A stretch of DNA of 12,792 nucleotides, taken from assembly GCA_964442745.1 (NCBI GenBank), contig CAYUAI010000107.1, positions 1-12,792 of the forward strand. The letters are read 5' to 3'. Both the position numbers and the translations under genes were made by a program. Numbering within the stretch: the stretch's first letter is position 1; every line of letters starts with the position of its first letter. This stretch comes from CAYUAI01 sp964442745 (GTDB lineage: Bacteria; Pseudomonadota; Gammaproteobacteria; S012-40). This document shows, piece by piece, positions 7,144-12,792 of this stretch. The notes beneath the pieces were generated by a model, which searched no databases, was not told the origin of the DNA, and was given only the letters and a program-made list of their open reading frames with translations.

Positions 7144-7932
7144 CTAATTTTTATATTCATCACAGCTCGCATCGGCCTCGGCGAGCCATGAATCATTTTC
7201 AGATTCTTGCTTAAACTCATCCAGCAGCGTACGTTGCCGTGGAGTCAGCGTTAATTTTTCGATTAAATCACGCCTTCTCAACCATGTTTTACCCAGCGAT
7301 TGCTTCTCACGCCAACGCATAATCGCTTGATGGTCACCGCTTAACAGCACGCTGGGAACCGCTTTTTCCTCGAACGCTTCAGGTCGCGTAAAATGTGGAC
7401 AATCAAGCAAACCCTGACTAAAAGAATCTTGGGCCGCTGAATCCTCATGACCTAAGGTGCCTGAAATTAAACGGGTCACCCCATCAATCACCACCATCGC
7501 AGCCAATTCTCCGCCACTCAGGACATAATCACCAATGGACCACTCTTCATCGACATAGTCCGAGATGATACGCTCATCAATGCCTTCATAACGTCCAGCC
7601 AGCAAAATCGCCCCTGCCCATTGACTCATATCAAATAGCATCGATTGATTTATTGGTCGCCCCTGCGGAGACAAATAAATCACCGGTCTTAGGCGCTCAT
7701 CGTCACTTTGTGCAGCAACAATCGCCTCCCTTAACGGGGGCGCCATCATCACCATGCCAGGCCCACCGCCATAGGGACGATCATCAACCCGGCGATGTCT
7801 ATCTTTGGAAAAATCTCTCGGATTCCAAAGATAAATATTTAATATATTATTCTGAACAGCACGCCCCACTACGCCATATTCACTAACCGCATTGAACATC
7901 GCTGGAAACAGCGTAATGACATCAATACGCAC
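7144..7932 (-). CDS. trmD: tRNA (guanine-37-N1)-methyltransferase
   Basis: TrmD methylates G37 of tRNAs next to the anticodon using S-adenosylmethionine, which prevents +1 frameshifting. From GTG 7932 the product has 262 residues and begins MRIDVITLFPAMF, the expected family start. SPOUT trefoil-knot elements are present in order: YLSPQG (residues 86-91), GRYEGID (113-119) and IGDYVLSGGELAA (133-145). R154 and D169 fit the catalytic positions, in GVTRLI and AQDSF. The GTG lies 2 bp past the rimM stop, which suggests translational coupling, since no strong Shine-Dalgarno sequence is visible. The C-terminal tail of about 20 acidic residues is slightly longer than usual. Confidence 0.96.
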   Translation of the reverse strand: MRIDVITLFPAMFNAVSEYGVVGRAVQNNILNIYLWNPRDFSKDRHRRVDDRPYGGGPGMVMMAPPLREAIVAAQSDDERLRPVIYLSPQGRPINQSMLFDMSQWAGAILLAGRYEGIDERIISDYVDEEWSIGDYVLSGGELAAMVVIDGVTRLISGTLGHEDSAAQDSFSQGLLDCPHFTRPEAFEEKAVPSVLLSGDHQAIMRWREKQSLGKTWLRRRDLIEKLTLTPRQRTLLDEFKQESENDSWLAEADASCDEYKN

Positions 7933-7934
7933 AA

Positions 7935-8477
7935 CTAAAACTCGGCGTCCCAATCAACAATCATTTCACCTTTTGCCAAGTCAATACTCTGGACCACCTG
8001 ATCCAACACAAAGGGAACTAAACGCTCCCGATCGCCCTTTACAATAATGACATCATTCCCACCGGTGTCCATCATCGTATCGATTCGGCCAAAGATCACG
8101 CCTTCCACGTTGATCACCTGCAAACCAACTAAATCTGCCCAATAATACTGATTATCCGGCAGCGGAGGCAATTGGCTACGAGCAATATTGATCGTAGCGC
8201 CAACCATGCCAAGCGCGGCATCGCGATCCTCACAATCTGCCAGCTGAACAATTAACCCCTTGCCATGCACCTTACCCGTCACCACTTGACGTGCTTGCTG
8301 AGCCTTGCCAATTTGCAAATGCCACACAGGGTATTGCAACACCTGTTGCTTAGGGTTCGAATAGGAAAAGACTTTAAGCCAGCCTTTCACACCAAAAACC
8401 CCTGAAATGCGACCAATAATCAAGCGCTTCGAGGCTAATTCATCCCCATCCGAATCTCGCTTCAGTGGTACCATCAT
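7935..8477 (-). CDS. rimM: Ribosome maturation factor RimM
   Basis: RimM assists 16S rRNA 3'-domain processing and 30S head assembly, binding S19. The N-terminal RimM domain reads KRLIIGRISGVFGVKGWLKVFSY. A C-terminal PRC-barrel follows (YYWADLVGLQVINVEGVIFG, then GGNDVIIVKG and RLVPFVLDQVV). The last residues DWDAEF overlap the region where trmD initiates. Start choice is weak. ATG 8477 or 8474 gives about 180 residues, and a TTG at 8495 (with GGTGA 4 nt upstream) would add six residues. It lies between rpsP and trmD as in most gammaproteobacteria, with 72 bp to rpsP from the chosen start. Confidence 0.94.
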   Translation of the reverse strand: MMVPLKRDSDGDELASKRLIIGRISGVFGVKGWLKVFSYSNPKQQVLQYPVWHLQIGKAQQARQVVTGKVHGKGLIVQLADCEDRDAALGMVGATINIARSQLPPLPDNQYYWADLVGLQVINVEGVIFGRIDTMMDTGGNDVIIVKGDRERLVPFVLDQVVQSIDLAKGEMIVDWDAEF

Positions 8478-8549
8478 GCGCCAACAATTCGCCAATCATT
8501 CACCGCGTAAAATAAGCGCTGGCCACAATTTTCAATGCACTTTGCTCAA

Positions 8550-8801
8550 TTATTGTGTGGCAGGATTTTGCTGCTTTAACAAATGGGCCACGCGGCTTGA
8601 TGCTTGCGCACCACGATCCATCCAGAATCCCACCCGATCACTCTTCACATTTAAGCGAACTTCCCCGCCGACAGCAACGGGGTTAAAATAGCCCAGACGC
8701 TCAATATAACGACCGTCCCGGCGATTCCGACTATCGGTCACAACAATGTGATAAAAGGGGCGTTTTTTTTGCCCACCGCGAGCCAAACGAATAGTTACCA
8801 T
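8550..8801 (-). CDS. rpsP: 30S ribosomal protein S16
   Basis: This is an 83-residue protein with the whole S16 signature: MVTIRLARGGQKKRPFYHIV, then VTDSRNRRDGRYIERLGYFNP and the C-terminal segment DRVGFWMDRGAQASSRVAHLL. S16 binds 16S rRNA early in 30S assembly. GAGGA lies 7 nt before ATG 8801. It is the first gene of the rpsP-rimM-trmD-rplS operon, with a promoter about 90 bp upstream. Confidence 0.97.
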   Translation of the reverse strand: MVTIRLARGGQKKRPFYHIVVTDSRNRRDGRYIERLGYFNPVAVGGEVRLNVKSDRVGFWMDRGAQASSRVAHLLKQQNPATQ

Positions 8802-8895
8802 AATAAATTCCTCAGATTATCTTTAGAAGCGGCACCAAATAATGTAGATACTGCACCAACATGCTGCAGAATATCCGATCAAAAGAAAGCCGCGA

Positions 8896-8924
8896 ATTGT
8901 ACCTTAAGCCCCTAGCGATGAAAA
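8896..8924 (-). promoter_or_regulatory. Putative promoter of the rpsP operon
   Basis: On the minus strand TTTTCA (-35, 8919-8924) is followed after 17 bp by TACAAT (-10, 8896-8901) and the G+C-rich discriminator TCGCGGC. A near-consensus -10 followed by a GC-rich discriminator is common for stringently controlled ribosomal promoters. The transcript would have a leader of about 85-90 nt, containing a small CTGCA/TGCAG inverted repeat. This is a prediction by inspection. Confidence 0.55.
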
Positions 8925-9081
8925 GAAGTTTCTCTATATGCCCAATATTCAGCCATCGACTCAGCTCAATCCCACGCTATTGATTATTTTTCAATCATTC
9001 ACGTCGTATCAAAACGCCAGCCAATAGCGAACGTCAAGAATTTATACTCAGAATCAGAAATACGACACCGTGATAACTCAA

Positions 9082-9120
9082 GCTAATGCGCCGCCAAGGC
9101 TTAATTGACAGCGCATTAGC
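9082..9120 (-). terminator. Strong hairpin after the symporter gene
   Basis: Six nt after the symporter stop codon on the minus strand, GCTAATGCGC and GCGCATTAGC form a perfect 10-bp stem (9111-9120 with 9082-9091) with a 19-nt loop. The following bases TTGAGTTATC are not a proper T-tract. It may be a weak terminator or an mRNA 3'-stabilising structure. Confidence 0.5.
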
Positions 9121-9126
9121 TCGCGG

Positions 9127-10434
9127 CTATTCCGGCTTGCCGTGTGGCAAATGCATCTCTTCAACTATGCCTGCACTGGGATCATTAAAAGTTTCCATGG
9201 AAATACTCTTTTCACTGCGGGCAACAACGGTGGTCACGACCGCATCCCCAGTCACGTTAACTGCCGTACGCATCATATCTAACAATCGGTCCACGCCCAT
9301 AATCAAGGCAATACCTTCGACCGGCAAACCGACTTGATTGAGCACCATTGCCAACATAATTAACCCCACACCGGGTACACCTGCGGTGCCAATCGAAGCT
9401 AATACCGCCATGCCAATGACGGTAAGATAACCCATGAGACCCAACTCGATACCATACACGTTAGCAATAAATACGGTCGCCACGCCTTGCATAATCGCGG
9501 TACCGTCCATATTAATCGTGGCACCAAAAGGCACCACAAACGATGCCGTCGAATTATCAACACCCAATCGCTTTTCAACCGTTCGTAAGGTCACGGGAAT
9601 CGTCGCATTAGAGCTGGATGTGCTAAACGCAAAGACTTGAACGGCACGCATTTTCCGCAAAAATACCAATGGATTAACACGACCAAGTAATTTTAACAGC
9701 AACATCAATGTCCCAGCACCATGGAGTAGCAGCACCAAGGCAACCACCAGGAAGTAACTCATCATCGGTAAAATCAAACCAAATCCCTGCAACGCAAACG
9801 TTTTCGCCATCAGGGCAAACACACCGTAAGGTGCAATATGCATCACCACATTCACGACTTGCATCATCACCGCATTCAGTTTTTCCGCCCCTTCAGCAAT
9901 CGCTCGGCCTGCGTCACCTACCATCAAAATGCAAACACCAAACAAAATGGTGAAAAAGATAATCTGCAACATATTGCCTTCGGCATAGGCGGCAATCGGG
10001 TTACTAGGCACCAAATCAATAATCACTTGGGTCAGTGGTGGCGCAACAGGGGCCGTGAATTCAGCAACCTCGACATCTGCCGTCAATTCAAATCCTTGCC
10101 CTGGCCCAACCAGCATCGCAATCGCAATGGCAAGTGAAATCGCTAGCGCTGTGGTTAACAGAAAAAGTAAAAATGACTTTAAGCCTACCCGACCTAGCTT
10201 ATTAATATCTCCCAAACCACAAACACCGCAAATAAGCGAGAAGGTGACTAAGGGCACCACCAACATTTTAAGCATACTGATGAAAATAGCACCTGCCACA
10301 TGGAATAAACCATTGACCAAATAATCTTGAATAAAGACCACATCGCTAGCCATCGTGTTGATCACACTACCGACAACCAATCCTGCCACCATCCAAATTA
10401 ATATTTTGGTCGTCATTGTCATTTTTTTCTTCAC
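9127..10434 (-). CDS. Dicarboxylate/amino acid:cation symporter (GltP/GltPh type)
   Basis: The 435-residue inner-membrane transporter belongs to the DAACS family, which imports glutamate/aspartate or C4-dicarboxylates with Na+ or H+. N-terminal hydrophobic helices are followed by the transport-domain motifs: serine-rich hairpin STSSSNATIPVT (271-282), NMDGT (308-312) in VPFGATINMDGTA, hairpin 2 around GVPG (352-355), and DRLLDMMRTAVNVTGD (382-397). Aligned to the archaeal GltPh, D386, R389, T390 and N393 fall on the substrate-binding D394, R397, T398 and N401. The arginine is the hallmark of acidic substrates. The start is a GTG at 10434 with GGGGT 6 nt upstream; an ATG at 10422 is an alternative. 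It is a single gene flanked by its own promoter, a palindrome and a downstream hairpin. Glutamate/aspartate versus dicarboxylate cannot be settled here. Confidence 0.93.
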   Translation of the reverse strand: MKKKMTMTTKILIWMVAGLVVGSVINTMASDVVFIQDYLVNGLFHVAGAIFISMLKMLVVPLVTFSLICGVCGLGDINKLGRVGLKSFLLFLLTTALAISLAIAIAMLVGPGQGFELTADVEVAEFTAPVAPPLTQVIIDLVPSNPIAAYAEGNMLQIIFFTILFGVCILMVGDAGRAIAEGAEKLNAVMMQVVNVVMHIAPYGVFALMAKTFALQGFGLILPMMSYFLVVALVLLLHGAGTLMLLLKLLGRVNPLVFLRKMRAVQVFAFSTSSSNATIPVTLRTVEKRLGVDNSTASFVVPFGATINMDGTAIMQGVATVFIANVYGIELGLMGYLTVIGMAVLASIGTAGVPGVGLIMLAMVLNQVGLPVEGIALIMGVDRLLDMMRTAVNVTGDAVVTTVVARSEKSISMETFNDPSAGIVEEMHLPHGKPE

Positions 10435-10467
10435 GGCATTACCCCATTAATTTTCAGGATGTATAAT

Positions 10468-10497
10468 TTTATAGTGATTGATACACATTGAAATCAA
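10468..10497 (-). promoter_or_regulatory. Putative promoter of the symporter gene
   Basis: On the minus strand TTGATT (-35, 10492-10497) is followed after 18 bp by TATAAA (-10, 10468-10473), about 34 bp before the GTG start. Both hexamers match consensus well. No alternative promoter of comparable quality is nearby. Confidence 0.55.
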
Positions 10498-10508
10498 ACC
10501 CGTCAACG

Positions 10509-10528
10509 CTAACTAATCAATTAGTTAG
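10509..10528. promoter_or_regulatory. 20-bp palindrome, candidate operator for the symporter gene
   Basis: CTAACTAATCAATTAGTTAG consists of two perfect 9-bp arms around a 2-bp centre. It lies 11 bp upstream of the predicted -35 of the symporter. Its size and symmetry fit a dimeric helix-turn-helix regulator. The half site AACTAA recalls some TetR-type operators, but this is only a resemblance. No regulator gene is in the window. Confidence 0.5.
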
Positions 10529-10760
10529 TCGCAAGAATAATTAAAAAATATCTCACTACCGAATCGGCATTCGGCAAAACGGATGTCCAATTCATTCACA
10601 GCAGCAACAGCGTCTATCAGTGCGTCACGATTTTTCCCGTGCATTATGGAATAGAAAGCAAAAAATTACCAACGATAGGACGAAGCCGCACAATATTTCC
10701 GCCCAAAAAAAACAACCAACATCATTGGCGTGAAAACCAAAAACATCCGTTGCTTTTCAT

Positions 10761-10852
10761 TCAGTCGAGGGGCTCTTGAAGTGACAAAATATAATCGACG
10801 AGTCGCTCGATATGCTCTATAGCAACCCGCTTTTCCAACGGTGGCATACCCG
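10761..10852 (-). pseudogene. 3' remnant of a cytochrome c gene cut by an IS4-family element
   Basis: On the minus strand the frame runs GMPPLEKR, then VAIEHIERLVDYILSL, then QEPLD and a TGA at 10761-10763. The MPPL motif followed by a hydrophobic C-terminal helix 'I..LVDYI.SL' is the end of a class I-like cytochrome c domain, with the methionine as probable distal haem ligand. No CXXCH is present, because the sequence upstream (10853 onward) is the left inverted repeat of an IS element. The missing 5' part was not found in any frame beyond the right end of the IS. It is unlike the C-terminus of the intact cytochrome at 3249-3578, so it is not a simple duplicate. The identification rests on about 30 residues. 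Confidence 0.6.
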
Positions 10853-10870
10853 CAATACTGTTGACTTAAG
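10853..10870 (+). repeat. Left terminal inverted repeat of the IS4-family element
   Basis: This 18-bp end matches the right end at 12305-12322 in inverted orientation at 17 of 18 positions. Confidence 0.8.
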
Positions 10871-10937
10871 CTGCCCACCAATGTACTATTTATATCGGCT
10901 AATAATAGCAGCGAGCGATGAAAGAGAGGTATAGAAA

Positions 10938-12309
10938 ATGACCCAACCTGGCCAATAATTTATCATCCTATTATACCAAATTACTTCAATTAATCCCACA
11001 AGTCACAGCCTCTGTTAATAAAACAAACCCAAAAAATTTTACACGACGTCGAAAACTTCCCCTTCCTACACTGATCACCTTTGTTTTGTCCATCACTGGC
11101 TCTGGAAAAACGGAGGGGGTCCAAACTAAAGCTTCCGAGTTCTTTAAACTAGCTCGACGTAGTGATCTTTTGCCCGAGGCAAGTGCGGTTGATAAAAGCG
11201 CGGTGACTAAAGCCAGAAAAAAGCTCCCTTAGGAAAGTTTCGAGACTCTCTTAAATGAAGCGGTTCACTTGGCTTATGAGAGTTTTCCTGAGCGCGAAGA
11301 ATATCGTTGGAACGGACTCTCTGGTTTCGCCTTTGATGGCTCAAAGTATACACGGCCCGCCACGCCCGCCTTACGTGATGAATTTGACCCCAAGAGTGGT
11401 TTTGAATATGACGGAAAAGGGCACTACCCACAGTACTTGGTAACCACGGTCTATGATGTTTTCAGACGCTTACCCATTGCACGTGCCATCTCAGCGATTC
11501 CTGAGGGCAATGAACGTGAAGACGCCGCCCAATTTTTCCATAGGATCCCTGCCGATCGTGTTTCTCTTTTTGATCGAGGGTATCCCAGTTTTTCATTTTT
11601 TGAAACCCTCAATCTTAATGGCAAAGGATTTTATGTGGTACGCTGCCCAACCACCTCCACGTTTCCTGTCGTTGAAACCTTTGTTCAAAGCGGTGAAAAA
11701 GAATCGACTGTATGGATTGATCCAAGTAACAACTATTTAAAAGGTTTAACGGCCGAGCAAAAGAAGTCTGCCACAGCGATCAAATTACGCTGTCTTCGCT
11801 TAGTGAGCCCGGAAGGGGAAATCTCTGTGCTACTCACGAATCTATTTGATAAGCGAAAATATAAGTATGATGACATCGTCTCGCTTTATTTCAAGCGCTG
11901 GGCGGTTAAGGATCACTATCGCCATGAGAAATGTTTTTTATCGATTGAAACGTTTCATAGTCAAAGTGTTAATGGGATTATGCAAGAACTCTACGCGGTT
12001 CTGGTAACGTCGGTGATCGCCCGGACGATCACGGCGCTGAGTGTTGATTCTGAGTCGCGAGAGACCGAAAAATCAACGGTATCACCTCAACTAAAAAATG
12101 CGGTCATCTGTTTTGCCAAAGAAGCGGCCTTGCTGATCCTTGATGACCCAGAAAAAGCCTATAAAATTTTTGAAGAACTCATCGAGACGATCAAACGTGT
12201 CAAATATTACAAACCAAAAAAACCAAGACCATCCGCACCACGAGTCACAAAAAAATCAAAAAATAAATGGCAAAATAAACGGCAAGACAAATTAAGCAAG
12301 GATTCTTAA
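10938..12309 (+). pseudogene. IS4-family DDE transposase, degenerate
   Basis: ATG 10938 has GAGAGG 8 nt upstream but runs into TAA after six codons. Removing one C from ACCC at 10941-10944 joins it to the long frame, reading MTNLANNLSSYYTKLLQLIP. The frame then has an in-frame amber TAG at 11230-11232 (KARKKLP*ESFETLL) and is open to the TAA at 12307-12309. Repaired, it would encode about 456 residues, a normal IS4 size. The first catalytic aspartate is in FAFDGSKY (11335-11337) and the second in LFDRGYPS (11572-11574). The C-terminal YREK region reads YFKRWAVKDHYRHEK (11887-11931), where Y, R and K fit but the position expected for the catalytic glutamate is lysine (AAG, 11908-11910). The frameshift, stop and substitution together indicate an inactive transposase. 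Confidence 0.85.
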
Positions 12310-12322
12310 GTCAACAGCATTG
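12305..12322 (-). repeat. Right terminal inverted repeat of the IS4-family element
   Basis: Read on the minus strand this is CAATGCTGTTGACTTAAG. It contains the transposase stop codon, an economical arrangement seen in compact insertion sequences. Confidence 0.8.
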
Positions 12323-12368
12323 TCCTCTAACGAGCTGGGGGATTTCGGACGGATGGATTCATTCTTAA

Positions 12369-12634
12369 CGTACATTTCGCACCCAACAAATAGAGAATTT
12401 TCAATTTACTCATATACCCAATTAATACACTATCAATGACCAAAATTCAGTCGGAATTACGCAAGAAAATGAGGAAACACCAAGTCAGTCAAGTAGTCTT
12501 ACACACGCTTTGTTTCCTATCCGTATCTCCCCAAGTTAAGAGGTCGATGTTTGAGCGAGCACTGGGTTTTTTTGCTGTTTAATCGCGCAAATTGATAATT
12601 CAAGAAACAAGCATAATTGGGTGCGAAATATACG
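12369..12634. mobile_element. 266-bp MITE-like unit with 18-bp inverted repeats
   Basis: CGTACATTTCGCACCCAA (12369-12386) recurs inverted at 12617-12634 with a single mismatch. The interior has no transposase. The only open frame is a 48-codon plus-strand ORF at 12436-12582. Size and structure fit a non-autonomous element mobilised in trans, or an internally deleted IS. The parent family was not recognised. It begins 47 bp past the right end of the IS4-family element. Confidence 0.55.
12436..12582 (+). other. 48-codon open frame inside the MITE-like unit, coding status doubtful
   Basis: The frame starts ATG ACC AAA ATT CAG and would encode a basic N-terminal part (SELRKKMRKHQ) followed by a short hydrophobic stretch (VVLHTLCFLSV). 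It ends TAA at 12580-12582. No ribosome-binding site or known domain was recognised. It may be a remnant of a deleted transposase or chance. Confidence 0.15.
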
Positions 12635-12792
12635 ATGTAGCAGATTCTGACAGCAATATTTACATAGAGCGATTGCCCTGCCTTTCTCTCCATTCGTAAA
12701 AATAAGGCTCAGCTGATAATTGCTGGTGATTGGTACTTTGCTATGGCGTGACCGGATTAAATAGATACCTTTTTTAGAGGTTTTTGCCTTGC
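12635..12792. other. Right-hand edge, nothing recognised
   Basis: With 12323-12368 this is the non-coding remainder of the right end. I see no gene, promoter pair or terminator that I would defend. Confidence 0.4.

Larger units (their letters stand above)
8802..9126. other. Intergenic region between the symporter gene and rpsP
   Basis: The 325-bp gap contains the rpsP promoter and leader (8802-8924) and the hairpin after the symporter gene (9082-9120). Between them (about 8930-9080) the sequence is A+T-rich with no gene or clear signal that I recognise. Confidence 0.5.
10435..10760. other. Intergenic region upstream of the symporter gene
   Basis: This 326-bp stretch holds the promoter (10468-10497) and palindrome (10509-10528). 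The remaining part, about 10530-10760, shows no gene. A 71-codon minus-strand open frame through 10666-10881 crosses the IS boundary and is not the frame of the cytochrome remnant. Confidence 0.45.
10853..12322 (+). mobile_element. IS4-family insertion sequence, inactivated
   Basis: The element is bounded by 18-bp inverted repeats: left CAATACTGTTGACTTAAG (10853-10870) and right, read inward, CAATGCTGTTGACTTAAG (12305-12322), with one mismatch. It spans 1470 bp and contains a single transposase gene on the plus strand, which ends inside the right repeat. No matching target-site duplication is visible immediately outside the ends (ACCCG on the left, TCCTC on the right). IS4 elements usually create one, so a flank has probably been rearranged. 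The left end abuts a truncated cytochrome gene. Confidence 0.8.

Noticed and set aside
10666..10881. 71-codon minus-strand frame over the cytochrome remnant
   Set aside because: It is in a different frame from the MPPL...LVDYILSL cytochrome sequence and runs across the IS border, so it is not a gene.
10853..10960. Frameshift within the cytochrome remnant, with an upstream part encoding LLLLADINSTLVGSLSQQ
   Set aside because: That upstream stretch is inside the IS, beyond its left inverted repeat at 10853-10870. The apparent frameshift is the insertion junction.
11230..11232. Programmed stop-codon readthrough in the transposase
   Set aside because: Not known for IS4-family elements to my knowledge, and the gene also has a start-proximal frameshift and a catalytic substitution. 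Decay is simpler.
12323..12368. Continuation of the truncated cytochrome gene on the far side of the IS (a frame reading IHPSEIPQLVRG)
   Set aside because: The frame has a stop a few codons upstream, is not in phase with the remnant when joined, and shows no haem motif.

Overview
The window looks like a gammaproteobacterial chromosome segment of moderate G+C. The assignment rests on two conserved neighbourhoods read on the minus strand: the ribosomal/tRNA-modification operon rpsP-rimM-trmD-rplS, and the ogt-xerD-dsbC block that follows it. No rRNA, tRNA or CRISPR array was seen. I cannot name a genus.

Layout in coordinate order. (1) 1-57: the edge of an IS3-type insertion sequence. It cuts the 3' part off a small exported protein gene (50-211, minus) whose remnant reads like the beginning of a kelch-type beta-propeller. 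(2) 426-3578, minus strand: two paralogous seven-repeat beta-propeller proteins of the 'two-component regulator propeller' type, one membrane-anchored and one secreted, preceded upstream by a small exported class I cytochrome c. All appear to be periplasmic, and neither propeller has a kinase or output domain. With the kelch remnant they form the most unusual group here. (3) 3907-6381, minus: dsbC (periplasmic disulfide isomerase), xerD (chromosome dimer resolution) and ogt (alkylated-DNA repair). (4) 6650-8924, minus: the rpsP-rimM-trmD-rplS operon with a recognisable promoter and a clean intrinsic terminator. (5) 9082-10528, minus: a dicarboxylate/amino-acid:cation symporter with the acidic-substrate residues intact, a plausible promoter, and a 20-bp near-perfect palindrome just upstream of it. 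(6) 10761-12322: an IS4-family element with 18-bp terminal inverted repeats. Its transposase is dead by at least two independent lesions, and it is inserted in a cytochrome c gene of which only the last codons survive. (7) 12369-12634: a 266-bp MITE-like unit bounded by 18-bp inverted repeats, followed by sequence in which I see nothing definite.

The housekeeping genes act in ordinary pathways: ribosome assembly and tRNA m1G37 methylation, DNA repair and chromosome segregation, and periplasmic disulfide isomerisation. The accessory signal is concentrated at the two ends. The left end has an exported cytochrome/propeller cluster already eroded by an IS. The right end has a nest of mobile-element debris that destroyed a second cytochrome gene. 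The functional link between the propellers and the cytochrome is inferred from gene order and shared export signals only.
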